Positions 36,024 to 48,528 of a DNA stretch of 60,000 nucleotides are shown in pieces. This DNA comes from Phoronis australis (lineage: Eukaryota > Phoronida > Phoronidae). The DNA lies in the NCBI GenBank assembly GCA_002633005.1, contig NMRA01000049.1:451189-511188 (forward strand), read 5' to 3'. Position numbers and translations under genes: made by a program. Position 1 is the first letter of the stretch, and every line of letters starts with the position of its first letter. The notes below the pieces were generated by a model. It was not told the origin of the DNA, did no database searches, and was given only the letters and a program-made list of their open reading frames with translations.

Positions 36024-36095
36024 TTCAAATACAAAAGGAGAGTTTACAAAATGATGCAGTTTAATCCTCACAAGATAAAAAAACAACACACCAAG
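36024..36095 (+). CDS. SHANK: Shank coding exon 4: SPN end and linker
   Basis: 24 codons (residues 104-127), phase 0 at both ends, flanked by tttatttcag and gtaatg. FKYKRRVYKMM and KKQHTK match the family signature F(R/K)YKRRVY...KLHTK that closes the SPN domain and leads into the ankyrin block. It is strongly basic. Confidence 0.96.
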
Positions 36096-39051
36096 GTAAT
36101 GCTTTACCGGTATCAGATTTTATCCTAGAATACAAGCCTGAAATGCACACTGAACTACTGGGTAATAACCCATGCAGAGTGTAAATCCCCATGAGAGATA
36201 ATGATTTGGCAGGAAAACGTGATGGGCATGCTGTTTTCGACCTGGTTTGGTCCACTGTGCTGCACTGAGGGGTGATGGACGTTAAACACAATGAAAGTTG
36301 GATATTTTGATATTTGTTTTGTGAGTTACGTAGAGTTTATTGCTTAGCATGTGGGATTAATGTATTTTTACTTGTCCTTGGTTATTTCACGTATCATGGG
36401 ATCCCTCGTGGAATTAATGCCTCCAAATCCCACTTGGGGGTTTTGAGTGATGAGAATATGATGTCCTCGCCATGTAATAATGTATTTTTATTGTGTATTG
36501 CGTCTGTTAATTAATGTGGTTACTTGTATTAAAACGACATCAATTAGATTGAGGATGAGCTTAGTGGATTCCTTAACGGTAATTGTCGGATATAATGTCC
36601 CAGTATTTTGAGAACCAGTTTTTCTAAAGCATGTCGAACTCTGGTTCGCAAAGTGTGGGCACGTTCTATCTCAGTATTGCCGTTCTTAACAAACCCAGGC
36701 GTCTCTAAGTATATTGTGTGCTTATAGTGACAAAGAGAACAAGATTGCTGTAATAACTAATCAATCACGTGAGGTTATATCCTAAACTCGAGCAACATGG
36801 CTGTGTGTTAACGTTATGTCAAACCTTATTTAGTGACCTTCATTCTAATTCATATATCAAAAAATCAGACCCTGTCAGCTAGTAAAAGTTTTTATATCCT
36901 ATACGAGTAATGGTATGGCCATGAAATACAGGTCGTATTGTGAGGTTTGATATGGAAGAACTACTTTTTCCGTATTTAACGGGTGTTGAATATGGATTTT
37001 CTGTATTTAACACCGCTGTCAGTTGAATACGGATGCCTTCTTTCTCCCCAAAATTCCCTCCTGGGAACACAATACACTACAATTGGTAGAAACATGATTG
37101 TATATATAGCATCACTTTGGGTTCAGCTCCGTGCGCAATGTTTTCATATGCCAATACTATGATATGAGTTCTGAAAACTAAACAAAAAAGTGAAATTAAA
37201 ATGTCGTTGACAATGTTTCTTAATATACTGTGAAATTTTGCACCTGAGTAGAACACTATAATCACAAAAAGTCTCGAACTTGCCACAATATATTTGGGAT
37301 TAGGAAAACAACATACATTACAAATACATGCCTCCTTTTGGTCACCTATTGCACTACACCAGTTGAGGGTCTTTACGGTCAAATATGAGTCTATTTTTAA
37401 ATTCGTTCTCAAAACAATCGAAATACGTTGAGCCCAAAAGCAAAACTGCAACTTCTGTAAACACTGTATTTTGTCAATTTTATGATAAATTTTGGAATGC
37501 TTTCTATCTTAAAATGAGAAGAACCGCGTGCAAGGAGCATTTTTAAAAAGCGTCTGAACGTGCATCAGCCAAAATGTCTGGGTGTCCTGCACAGATATTA
37601 CTCAACGAAGTCAAGAAAAGTTGTCAGAAATATAAGCAAACTTTAACTTAGAAATAGATTTAGCTCAAATTCTGACGAAAATACCGAAAATAGCAGATAT
37701 GCTCCCTAAGCCTGTACTAGCCGCTGTAAAGTACAACGTGACTGCCGTGTCATGCAGGCTGCAAAAAATTCATTCATAAAAATTTTGGGTGCACGTATAC
37801 GTGTCACGCAATCTGCGATCATCATTAATAAAAGATGACAAACGACACCAAAACAAGTGGAGCAATCTGTGTAAAACCGTTTCTTTAAAGAACCCTCAGT
37901 GGAGCGAATGGGATAAATAGTTTATATAACGTAGGTGCTTGTACCAGTGTGTTGTTACATCTCGATTCGTGACATGCAAAAGTATACGAATCTCGATATA
38001 ATAACCACTCTGCCAGTGGTACAAACATGTACGTTGTATAACATATATATGTTTTATGAAAGAAAAAAATCGGATGTTATAAAAATATGTTTCGTATCAA
38101 TGTGTTGTTAATTATAACATTACTTATTACATAACTTAACACCCATTTAAATTCAAAATTTCATTTTTAAGAATGGTACACCAGTAGACAACCCCTTGGT
38201 GGATTTTAATGAAATCATTTCTAAATGAAAACTTCACATTTACGCCAAAAAGGAATTTTCGATTACTTATTTAGTTTTGTTTCTAGGACAAATGAAGTCG
38301 TAAAACATATGGTATTTTTTTAAAAAGAATAGCAGTCGTATTCGTCTATCTTAGGTATGAAAAAACTAAGTGTTTTAAAGGAAAACCCCAAGAGCTTTTT
38401 GAGACCGATAAATAAATATTGAAAGTGAAAAGTTTTAGTGAAAATCATTGGGCCGTTTTCTAGACTCGAGTCTTAAGAATCTGACGGTTATCGCTTAATT
38501 ATTCACTGAAAACTTGCTTTTGGTATGTATAACCTCTGCATGCCTCAACCATGTTCACTATTTCAACAGTCACTCACAGTGTCAACTGAATTTGCAGTGC
38601 TTAATTAACTTAGTTATCACCACAACATTTTAATTTTGTGAATGTGCCTTGAGTCAAGCTAGGTCAAGGCAGGGTCAATTGTTGACATACTTAAAAATAG
38701 GTCAACAGTTCATTGTTAAACACACCACACACCGGGGAGAGTAATATGAAACCAAGTACAAAATGGACAGCAGAAATCCAGTTCGTGGTGAAAGCACGTC
38801 GTGACCATGATATCAAAACAGCAAAATGTCAAATTACCGATCATAAGTAGTAAGCAAATTTATGTGGTTGTGCGGTTCTGCTTAATCTTTTTTTCTCGCT
38901 ACATGGTGTGTATTTCGTATTTGAAGTTCCCCGATTATGGAGGTATTTTGCTAGACATAGGTGAAATATTGTAAAACGGCCAACCTTTGTAAATAAGGTT
39001 TGAAATATCCTTAAAAGCCTTACCTTTAAAATCTCATTCTTGCTATTGCAG
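36096..39051 (+). other. Shank intron 4
   Basis: 3.0 kb, phase 0. It holds the inverted repeat at 37922-38041. A 124-codon open frame on the minus strand (37077-37451) has no recognisable features. Near 36970-37012, tccgtatttaac pairs with gttgaatacgga as a loose inverted repeat. Confidence 0.75.
37922..38041. repeat. Imperfect inverted repeat, about 50-bp arms
   Basis: The left arm (37922-37970) reads ttatataacgtaggtgcttg, then taccag, and later catctcgattcgt. The right arm mirrors it with acgaatctcgatat, then ggtac and acgttgtata. The loop is about 14 bases, and both arms show several mismatches. It looks like a small foldback element in Shank intron 4. Confidence 0.7.
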
Positions 39052-39160
39052 GCTAACCTGAAGCAGTTTGTAGAAGCCGTCAAACATGGTAGCGTTGCCA
39101 AGGTAACCAAGTTCACCAGTAAAGGACTGGATCCAAATTTCCAGGAGGCAGAGATGGGAG
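39052..39160 (+). CDS. SHANK: Shank coding exon 5: first ankyrin repeat
   Basis: 36 codons plus one base (residues 128-163), entering in phase 0 and leaving in phase 1. ANLKQFVEAVKHG and SKGLDPNFQ match the start of the Shank ankyrin region (ANL.xF...DKGLDPNF). Acceptor ctattgcag, donor ggag|gtacaa. Confidence 0.95.
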
Positions 39161-39917
39161 GTACAATTTAACAGTCTTGACATTTATTCTATACGTGAGA
39201 ACATTAAGCAGTCACTTCCATGCAGCTGCCCCTCTGGCCTAATAGTTCTTTAGGAGAAATAAGTGTTTGTGGGCTATGTAGAAGCAGTTTAAGCAGGGAA
39301 ACGTGATTGCAACCCATGGTAATTCTCTATAAACTCATTGCATGTCCATGAATGCTTGTCATACACTAGGCTCAAAGCTGACAGAAGTAAATCTTCATCA
39401 CATGGAAACAATCTGATTGAGACTCAGGAATAAATGTGGTTAGTTCACAATTAGTGCTTTCAATGCATCAGATGCCACTGTCACTCATGGTCTGTGAATT
39501 ATTAAATCGGTTTCAATTTCAGTTATTAGTCTGTGATCTGCCATAAATAGGCATAAGTTGTGTATGGTGAACTGAAGAGTGGCATTGTTTGTGATAGATT
39601 ATGCAGCTGTGGTTGTTGTCATTAATGAAATTATTTTTCAACTCTGCAGTTAGTCTTCTGTATCAATACTGTCCCTTATTTTTTGCCATGTTGTTATTCC
39701 TTTCAGAATTTGCACCATCATCCTATAGTGTTGATCTATTTAATCTAATAGCAAACTCAGATAATGACATCCATAAATAGCCTGTAATTATCAAGAAAAA
39801 ATTAATGTAAAGCTTATACTGCCAGTTCATAGTTTGCTATTCACATGTCACTGCAAACAAGGGGGAGATTGTGTTAATTTTGTCATGGGTGCTGTAATTA
39901 TCAAGCTTTCATTTCAG
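39161..39917 (+). other. Shank intron 5
   Basis: 0.76 kb, phase 1. AT-rich; nothing recognised inside. Confidence 0.8.
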
Positions 39918-40069
39918 AGACACCCTTGACCCTAGCCACGGCACTGATGAAGCCGCGCGAGATGATCCTCGCCTTGGTGGGAGGAGGTGCTCACCTCGAC
40001 TTCCGAACGAAACGTGGTGTCACTCCCATGCACAAAGCAGCCATGGTTGGAAACCAGGAGGCCCTAAAA
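39918..40069 (+). CDS. SHANK: Shank coding exon 6: ankyrin repeats 2-3
   Basis: The split codon gives Glu164, followed by 50 codons (165-214), ending in phase 0. TPLTLATAL and VGGGAHLDFRTKRGVTPMH follow the ankyrin consensus, and GGAHLDFRT is identical to the vertebrate Shank motif. The donor is the slightly weak cta-aaa|gtgggt. Codons here are more GC-rich than the surrounding intron. Confidence 0.95.
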
Positions 40070-40843
40070 GTGGGTGCACAAATCAATTTCATCAGTTGTC
40101 ACGTGATATCTGTAACACTATGAAATCATTAGTGTCCCTTTGTAAACCTTTCGTTACTTTTCGAGTGCCAAGTATCTTGCTTGTTCATGAGGTTCGTTAT
40201 TAAGAAAAGAGAGAGTGGGTGGTCTGATGTCTTTTGCGGTGCATGAGGTTTGTTACTTGGTGAACTGAAATTTCCCCAAGTTTCTTACTTGTTCATAAAG
40301 CTTTTTCGTTTTTGTTTGTTTCTTTGTTGTCACCCTACTGGTCACGTTTCGTATCAAATCTTCATGAAATTTACATACAACATGTGCCTCGTTTAGCCTA
40401 GTTTGTCCTCAGATCTATCTTACTTTTAATGTTCTTTCCCTATATTTTTGTGTTCATTCTTCGTAAACCAAAAATTGTTTTAACATGAGTATAAGAATAA
40501 TAGTATTGAACCATATTGCATTGAAAAGCTTAGTGCCGTTGTCTCAGGCTGTCATGTGACCCAGGACTTGTAGCCCTTGGTTTCCGTTCATGGTGGGTTT
40601 CTTGAACATCGAACACTGTACACAACAGCAACCAGATCGAAGATCACAGAATACGGTTTGAAATAATCAACTCATCAATATGACGGCGTATTTGAGGAAG
40701 TGAATTGTATTTTACAAACTTGCTGTAAAGTAACCCCTGATACTTGCGACGGATATCAGGTGTGAAGTGTCCTTCTATTTGTACACAGACATATGTACAT
40801 GGATACACCAAGGTGATGCTTGATCTTAATTGTTGTCCTGCAG
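40070..40843 (+). other. Shank intron 6
   Basis: 0.77 kb, phase 0. Nothing recognised inside. Confidence 0.8.
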
Positions 40844-41011
40844 GTATTTCTTGAACTAGGAGCGTCGCCCAACTATCGAGACGCCGCTGGTCTGACGCCT
40901 CTCTACTACAGTGTGTCTCATGAAGTCAGTCCAAACTGTGTAGAACTCCTGCTGCATGAGAGATCTGTCATCAGCATTCAGGACGAACAAGGCTGGGCGG
41001 AAATACATCAG
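40844..41011 (+). CDS. SHANK: Shank coding exon 7: ankyrin repeats 3-5
   Basis: 56 codons (215-270), phase 0 at both ends. FLELGASPNYRDAAGLTPLYY and ELLLHERS match vertebrate LLDLGASPDYKDSRGLTPLYH and ELLLHDHA. The exon ends in GWAEIHQ, matching GWQEIHQ. Acceptor gtcctgcag, donor cag|gtgttt. Confidence 0.96.
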
Positions 41012-44000
41012 GTGTTTATGTACTTCTCAAACGCTTTTGCATTGTTTGTCAGAATTCTCTTTATGGTCTGATGTTTTTTGTTTTTATGTTAGGATGTTGG
41101 CTCTAAATGCTCAGAGTTCATGCTATGAACATTCCCACTAAATAAAATTGGTTCTAACCCCAGTGGTTAAGGTAAACGGCGGGGTATGGAAAATTGAACT
41201 AGACCGTATTTATCCACCTTGGCTGAGTCGCACTCGGCTCACGATCAAAGGGATGCCGCCAGGCTGCTCTAGTCATCGAGTCACGAGCGATGATAATTGG
41301 CTTCTCTCATGCGGATATGATCAGCTGATTACAATCTAGCTAGCAGACTGTACTTTTTATGGTGAGAGTTTTACGTAGTTTTTACTGTAATATTTGAAAA
41401 GAGGAGCGAAAACAAATATGATTACAACTTTGAAATTTTCAAATCGGCCCAGGATAAGAGATTGTGCAACACAGCAACACTCACGATTACTTTCATTCGG
41501 CGCGCACTAATACAAAAATATAGGACCCAAGTTATTTAGATTTTGGAACACATGCATTGCAATATTCAAAATACTTTTATTATGAATCTTACAAGCTGTA
41601 AAACGACGTTGTTAATTTCATTGTGTTCATTCATTGTCATCCGTCAAATCGGCAATTTCCGAGATGTGATCTGCGGCGTGCGCGTATGTGTACAAAACAC
41701 GTGATTGTTATGTTCCTGGAGTACGAAAATTAAGAAGGCTTTAACATGCCGTTATTATTGACAGGGACACGATAAAACGAATTTGGATTTTGACTATAGT
41801 CTTGATACAGCGATCTGACTGACCACTGCGTCAGTGTCTCCGTTAGACCCAGAAATTTCACACAGCCCGGGTAGTTCATTTCGTCCCCAACATGTAGATC
41901 GAGCCTTGGACTATTAATACTCCACGGCAGAGCTAACGACAGTCGGCCTGTGCACACAAAATCTGTGAGTTAACCAGCACTCACCTTGCACGTTACAGCC
42001 GTTTAAGTGAAAAACAATCTAGTAAACGCCATTTTCTTGCATAATCCTCCGCCTTTTGTAACAAAAAAGTCTATCGTCGATGACCCGCACACGCACGCTC
42101 ACTCACTCTCATACACAGACGACCTTCAAAACAAACGTCACGTGACAACAACATGTGTGTTCATCCAGAGATTTTTCTCTTGTTGTGGAGTACGATGTAG
42201 CGCACATTTGGACTTAATCGCAATTAATCTGGACTCCACATGAACTTTAAAAATTGTAAAACATCAGGAAGATTTCAGGTAATTTGTTGAGTCGAAACTA
42301 TATTTTTATTCAAGAGTACAAGTTTTCCTATTGACGATGGCGATTCAGCGGCGACGCATCAGTCGGCAAGTTTTCGCCCTGTGATGAGCACAATTTTTTG
42401 AAAAATTATCGTAATTTAACAACGGAAGTTCATAGCAATGCACCACAATTTTGTAGAAAGACTGTCATAGGCTAAAAATTCGTCACAAAGCGTAAATTTT
42501 ATGAATCCTAGCTTCCGATTTTACCCGTTTGGGAAACCGGCTTTCAACTGCCGTAGGCTACAATAAGAATCCCCTCCCCGTGAAATGATTTTTTCTAAGC
42601 GTTTATTAGAGCCAATACAGTATACAGCTTTCCACCAAGGCTAGGTGATACTACGACATTATTCTTTGTTGCATTAGTAACTGGTCTTGGCTAATATTAT
42701 CATTTTATGGCCTGGTCATCCATTCAGCCAAAAGTAGTTCCAGAGGTGGCTTATCAGCCAATTATTCACGCATGCTGACTCACAATAGAAGCCTGATAAG
42801 AGTGAAGGTGGATAAATGCAGTGTTCCTACAGTTTCTTGTTTTAGTGGATGTGTTCACGACATGGTTACTAGACGTTACAGTTTGAGCTATGCCAACAAT
42901 AAGTAAAAATAAATAAAAAGCTACTTTCTGATTAAACATTTGACAAATGAAAATCCACTCATCTGCCGTATTGTGTTGTTAACTGAGGAATTTTTATATA
43001 CTTATGTTGTCAACACCCAAGTTTGTTTGCACTAGAGTCTGTCGTGCAAAAAAGGTTAAATGTTTGATATTTGATATGATAGACAACACTAGTTAAAGAT
43101 AAATGCAAATCCCCAATACATTGCCATGACTTAATATTGGCATAGCAATTAAGAGCTGCTGTCTTGACGTCTTTGTCAGGTGTTAACAATAGTACAATGC
43201 ACATCAAATGTATAGACAAAATTACCCAGAATTCTCAGTCATGACGACAAGGTGGAAGCTGAATTCGTCGTCAGAACAGTACTTCTCCTCGTGGCTTAGA
43301 ATGAAGCGGAATATACGGCTTTCAAAATGGCTGGCTTTCGAAATGGCCCTGCCATATTGAAATTCACTAACCCGCAAGACGGTCATCAAGCTTTTGGTGC
43401 CACCTACAGATCCCATGTAATACGGATGGCAAGTTTCAACATACTGGTATAAAAAGGTTTTAACACCCTTCCTGCCATGATAATGGCGTCAAATTTCCAG
43501 CACTATGCGTAGGAATGTACTAATGTCTTACAATAAAACTTTTGAAATATCAGTGGACGAACAAGGACATCATGTTCCATACATTTCCCACCGAGAAAAA
43601 TATTCAAAATGGAGTCGGTGTTACTGCAGCAGATGAAGCGGGAGAACTTTGATCCCAACTGGTGTCAAAAAAGTAAAATAAATGAGTGAACTTAAAAGTA
43701 ATCAAACAATGTTTGAACTTCTCTTTTAAATTAATGAACCACTATGTAGCAATTGAATTTCTGTCCACCAAATTCGAGTCAGAATCAGCGGGAAGTCGCT
43801 TTGGGGCTCTCATTACTCTAGGGAGCGCCAATGTGAAAAGTCCCCTATTATCTGTGAAGTGGCTTAGCCATTCTGTGTATAGAATTTTATCACTGTAATA
43901 GTTATTATCCGTCATGTTTGTTGTAAACTGAATTTGCCGTCACGACTGATAAGCAGCATTTTGTCTGATTAATTTTTTATTGTTCAGTATTTTGCTAGTC

Positions 44001-44123
44001 TCAGTATGGCTTTGGAACTTGCAGTTTGACTTTGTGATATTTTTATGATAAAAAATTCATGATTTACACACACGAGTTCCTGATATTTCTGTTGTTTCAT
44101 ATTTTCCTTTATTCCCTTCACAG
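41012..44123 (+). other. Shank intron 7
   Basis: 3.1 kb, phase 0. The stretch 41140-42560 is richer in CpG than the rest of the intron and includes the repeat segment shared with intron 1 (about 41950-42080), so a mobile-element insertion is likely. No coding exon was recognised. Confidence 0.7.
41950..42080 (+). mobile_element. Dispersed repeat shared with 31130-31270, copy 2
   Basis: Blocks agorder-matched to intron 1 are gcactcaccttgcacgttac, aaaaacaatctagtaaacg and ccttttgtaacaaaaaa followed by tatcgtcg. The orientation is the same as copy 1. It is probably part of a larger CpG-rich insertion (41140-42560). Confidence 0.5.
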
Positions 44124-44240
44124 TCCTGTCGTTATGGGCGTGTCCAACACTTGGAGCATCTGTTGTTCTATGGGGCTGACATCAACCAGCGTAACGCCAG
44201 TGGTAACACGCCTCTGCATGTTTGTGCCGTAAACAACCAG
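44124..44240 (+). CDS. SHANK: Shank coding exon 8: ankyrin repeats 5-6
   Basis: 39 codons (271-309), phase 0 at both ends. CRYGRVQHLEHLLFYGADI and RNASGNTPLHVCAVNNQ are near-identical to vertebrate CRFGHVQHLEHLLFYGADM and QNASGNTALHICALYNQ. This is the most conserved exon of the set. Acceptor ttcacag, donor cag|gttagt. Confidence 0.97.
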
Positions 44241-44655
44241 GTTAGTTGCTTAGTAGTCCGATGCTAGGAACAGTGTGCTGCAAACTGTCAGTTACCGTCT
44301 CATATAAATTTGCCGACATTGTCCATTTTACTCACATATGCCTTACCTATGAATGTTAATTCTTCTTTGAAGATCGCCTCGTTCTCCAATGCTTCGTTTA
44401 TCACCTTGCAACCTAGGATATTTTAATTTGTCAGTTTCAATGCCCTGCATGGATATGTTTCCAAGGACAGATTACTCGGTATTTAGTTATAGTTTGGATT
44501 AAGGGTTTGACTAGACTATAAACATTCGTCAAGAATTACAAAATCAAGCTAAATACAATGTTTTCATAAATTGATTCAAATTCATGCAATATCAGTTTTA
44601 TTATAAAATGTAGTTTGCATTGCGTTGTTTCAAGAAGTTTTTGTTTCATTTTCAG
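44241..44655 (+). other. Shank intron 8
   Basis: 0.4 kb, phase 0. Nothing recognised inside. Confidence 0.8.
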
Positions 44656-44800
44656 GAATCCTGTGCTCGGGTGCTATTATTTCGAGGAGCCGACAAAACT
44701 CTGGAGAACTTTTCTAGTCAGACACCATTCCAAGTAGCTATCATAGCCAACAACAGAGATCTCGCCGAGGTCATCAAGTCGCATAATGAGGCACAAGTTG
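44656..44800 (+). CDS. SHANK: Shank coding exon 9: last ankyrin repeats
   Basis: 48 codons plus one base (310-357), leaving in phase 1. ESCARVLLFRGADKTLENFS and SQTPFQVAIIANN match vertebrate ESCARVLLFRGANKDVRNYN and SQTAFQVAIIAGN; LAEVIKSHNE follows. Acceptor attttcag, donor gttg|gtaaga. Confidence 0.97.
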
Positions 44801-45880
44801 GTAAGACGATGTGTTTTTTTTTGGCACAGATTACTGTTACTATAAAACCCTGCACTTGGGCGCATGTGCCTAATTGTGGAGCTATAGACTTATGCACCTC
44901 TATGTAAAACATCTAAGTTGAAAAATCTTGAAAAAACACATTATTTTACACATAGGCCCATACACTTATTTGTGTGGTTTTACAGTAAATGTATGTGCAA
45001 TTCTGCATTCTCGTAATAGTCAATATTTTAATCTTGACAGTTTGATAAGATTCATTCACACATTGTTTGTCTTTATTCCACATTATTTTTGACTAATAGG
45101 CTCGTCCTGAATAGCACTCCACCACTCTTGCTCAAAGGTATTTACCCACAATGCACATACGTGTCCTGCTTCTTCACCTGCATTAATTAACTTGTCACTA
45201 TATCGTATCTGAATGATTATGTACTTCATCATTTTAATGCAGACAGACTTGCATTATTGCATTTTCAGCTGCAGTGCTGACACCTAGGAGTAGGCCAAAA
45301 TGCTACATTCACAATGTGTTTGTTCTTTCCTTGTTGCTCAACTTATGAGTGCTTGATATTTTGAAAAATAGGTCACAGTCATGCAATGCATTTTTCTACC
45401 TCCGCGAATGAAGAGAGTTCAATGGAAGAGGGGCCTAATGAACACACTATGTTATCCAACAGTCTGAAAATAACCTATAATTACTGATGTCTTGTAGCCA
45501 GATGAATTGAATTGGCGTGTATACATCTCCTATGAGGTCATGATGAAGCAAATTGTCTGTTAGATCAGTGCTAAATATGATTGGAGCTAATCCTTTCAAA
45601 AAAATACTCTGCTTTTAAATAGGCAAAAAACTATCGAACAAAGCAACACCTGGCATAAGTACGCAAGATGTTTTGTAGCCATGCGTCTTGTAAATTGATC
45701 TTTTATGAATCCTTTTCCTTTGCAATATCATTCAATTGAATTTTGCATTTTTTGATTCAGAACAAAATTTATTTAATGTTCATGTATTTAGTTTTTTTTT
45801 GCAGAACAGACTTCATTATAAAAATGTTATCTGATCAAAAACTACACTGTTTGTACTGTTCTCTTTCTCCTTTTCTTTAG
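44801..45880 (+). other. Shank intron 9
   Basis: 1.1 kb, phase 1. It holds the motif gcatttttctacctc (near 45390), also found near 16878. Otherwise nothing recognised. Confidence 0.8.
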
Positions 45881-46168
45881 TGCCTTTCAAAGAGCCTCCG
45901 CATTACACAGATAGGCGGCGCTCCAGTATCACTCCACTACAGACTCAGTTGGTCCGTAGCCGTAGCGACCCCCGACTTAACCTCAGCCATCTGAGAGACT
46001 GTTTCGATGACTATGATGGCTTGACCCCGACCAATAGTCTCATAAGTTCTCCATCCAGCTCAACACTTCACGAAATCTCGCGTAGCAATTCCTACCGCTA
46101 CCCAGAGAGGATTGAAAAAGTAGTGCCACAACGCTCCATGAGCGTGTGTAGTTCTTTATCGTCAGGAG
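45881..46168 (+). CDS. SHANK: Shank coding exon 10: Ser/Arg-rich linker
   Basis: The split Val358 is followed by 95 codons (359-453), phase 1 to 1. It opens with VPFKEPPHYTDRRR, matching vertebrate VPFRETPSYAKRRR, then runs through a low-complexity Ser-rich linker between the ankyrin and SH3 modules. RSRSDP at residues 383-388 (45955-45972) fits the mode-1 14-3-3 consensus RSxSxP. The later part, with SSPSSSTLHEISRSNSYRY, is likely disordered. Confidence 0.93.
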
Positions 46169-47013
46169 GTAATTATATCCATTTTTGTACTGTTTATCTT
46201 GTTTGCTCCAATAGACTTGATATAGAAATCTTTTGAAATAGCATAGTATACATATTGATCGTTTAAACCCGCTCACAAAAATGTTGTTTGAAAAAGAGGT
46301 GATTTTTTGTGTTTTTTTTTTGTTATCGCAGTTCAACTAACAACCCCAATGATGAACAATACTTGTTTGTTTTGCTCGATGAATTTAACGTCTCCAGTAA
46401 ACAAACTATCAATAACAATGATATTCATAAACACTTAACATTTTTGCAGTAATATCTGGTGTATTGAATCAAAAATTTGTACACATGGTCATCAACCCAA
46501 AGAAGCACCATGGAAGAGTGTTCACATTTTCACATTTGGCTATAACTTTGGAACAACATATCTCAGAAATGGTCGTTCGATGTTTACGAAACTTTCACAT
46601 TCTGTGTTTGATGTGCTGTTCTCCAAAACTCTGCCAGAAATTGTTTTTAAATGTTCCACTTTTGCATGAGTTGCGATAAAAAACTAGGACTTTTATGAAT
46701 AAAACGTGTCGAACAAAATAACGATTTAAAAAATAGTTACAGTAGTTTTGAAAATTCATCCTGAACATTTGTATCAAACAAAATTTGGTCGTGATATCAA
46801 TGCCGTTGTTTTGTTGTGAATACTCAATTTTACTATAGTCCGAGCTCAGTCTCGTGTCCCTAAATTCTACAGGCTTTCTACCTTCCAGAAATATATACAT
46901 TTACTTAATTAAGAGTTTTGTAGGTGATTGGCTGTGCATAGTGCTTATTGAATGAAATAATGTTAACTGTGAAAAATGTTGCCAAACTTCGTTGTCATAT
47001 TTTTTGATGTTAG
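46169..47013 (+). other. Shank intron 10
   Basis: 0.85 kb, phase 1. Nothing recognised inside. Confidence 0.75.
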
Positions 47014-47061
47014 ACATTTGGTGGAAATCAAAGTCTCTGCCTGATGTGTCAAGCAGTCGAG
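47014..47061 (+). CDS. SHANK: Shank micro-exon 11 (probable, possibly alternative)
   Basis: A 48-base exon, phase 1 to 1, with good borders (tttgatgttag and ag|gtaaag). It adds 16 residues, reading DIWWKSKSLPDVSSSR, and can be included or skipped without changing the frame, since exons 10 and 12 also meet in phase 1. KSKSLP (47025-47042) nearly fits the 14-3-3 motif RSxSxP and resembles RSKSLP in the giant exon downstream. It is too short to prove by homology; the calls rest on frame, splice signals and motif. Confidence 0.55.
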
Positions 47062-48384
47062 GTAAAGTAGCCTTCGGAGGTGTTGGTCTCTGTTTGTATG
47101 CCTCCAGATTTAGTAGTTTTTGGTAAAAGGATATTAGAATTTTAGTGGGTGCTCAACTTGAGGCGGGTGTGTACGGACATCTCAGGTTTTTCTCATTGTT
47201 TTAGTCAGGTAAACGTGTTAGCCGTTTGCAACTACAAATTGTGAGGCTTTTTCTAACAGGTGGTGTATCAGGGTATACAGTGCTAGACAAAATACATTTT
47301 GTCTTGCAGTTGCTCTTTGCCATTTGTTCTCTGCTCGTATAGTCTGTACTTTTACATAGCACCATTATGGAGATGGAAACCTGGTGAATACTTTCTGCAG
47401 TGTGTGTTACTCTAAAATCGAGACGGAGGCAGTCTTACTACTCTTGTGTGCATTTCTGGGAGCACTTCATTCAATTGTGTGTTCATGTCTCAGTGTTGGT
47501 GTGTCAGCTGGCATTTCACGTTCGTTTCGTCCACTGTATACAGAAAAAATTATTTATCTTTTACTGGACTTGGGAAATTTAAGTTACGCTTCATTGGTCA
47601 CTGTAGACTTTTTCTAACTGCTGCGACACCTTTTGACATGTGTCAATCTTGAAAAAAAGCAGTGGGAAAAATTGAACCAAATTCAGTCCCATGTATGTGG
47701 CAGGTTGAATCTCAGTCAACCTCGTCTGTTTAATGAAGGATGCTCTCTTTCAAATGTACATTTAAATTACACACCGTGTTCAAACCAGTTCTTCCTTGTC
47801 TAGAATATGTTATCTGGATCTAAGTACTTTGAAAAAAATGGCATCCTAAAGAGATTCACATACTTGGCATTAGATTTTGTTCGATCTTGTGCTGCTGTTT
47901 GTCTCAAAAGCGCAGTAAAAACTTGGCATTAGTCGTTTGCCAATCAAAATGTTTCTCAAATTTTTCAAGTAAATCCGATAATTTTTTTCTGTATCTATTT
48001 CACCACTGGATGACACCTAATCTTTATGTATTTTGTGCTGTATGCTAAAAAACTGAAAAACACTGTTCCTAATGTTTCAACATTGATACTCGCACACCTC
48101 TGGGCTTTTTGTCTGAATTATTAGTTTTATTACGGAAAAAAAATCTGAAAAAACATCTGAAAAAACATCTGAAAAATGAGGTTATTACACAAACACGTTT
48201 GAGTGAATAAACATATTAATGGACTGTCATGAACAACTGGTTATCAGTGAGCGAAACATTATGAAAACAAGAAATCGGTCTTTTTATATTCCGTATTAGC
48301 TTTGATTTGATTCTATTGTCTACGAGATATTTCAAATCAGGTGTGTTCAGTTGCAAGAGTTAACTTTGACCCAATTTCTCCCAG
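47062..48384 (+). other. Shank intron 11
   Basis: 1.3 kb, phase 1. It contains a 12-bp tandem (atctgaaaaaac, about three copies) near 48143-48177. Otherwise nothing recognised. Confidence 0.7.
48143..48177. repeat. 12-bp A-rich tandem, about 3 copies
   Basis: atctgaaaaaac repeats head to tail about 200 bases upstream of the SH3 exon. It is a simple repeat. Confidence 0.8.
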
Positions 48385-48528
48385 GACGGGATAGCGACTC
48401 GCTGGTTTACGCTTTCCCGAGGCGTCGTCTGTACGCAGCACTGCCGGGTCGAAACTTCGTCTGCATACGTTCATATAAGCCTAAACAGGCGGGAGAGCTG
48501 GAGCTCAATAAAGGAGATATTGTCGAAG
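48385..48528 (+). CDS. SHANK: Shank coding exon 12: first half of the SH3 domain
   Basis: A split Gly and 47 codons (residues 471-517), phase 1 to 1. RRRLYAALPGRNFVCIRSY matches vertebrate KRKLYSAVPGRKFIAVKAH, the start of the Shank SH3. GELELNKGDIVE follows the SH3 RT-loop pattern (GELxLxxGDxV). The usual ALYDY aromatic ligand groove is replaced by a family-typical variant, so classical PxxP binding is expected to be weak. Acceptor ttctcccag, donor gaag|gtgcac. Confidence 0.95.

Noticed and set aside
37077-37451. 124-codon minus-strand open frame in Shank intron 4
   Set aside because: The composition is Cys/Ile/Phe-rich and typical of translated AT-rich intron; no domain or splice context was seen.
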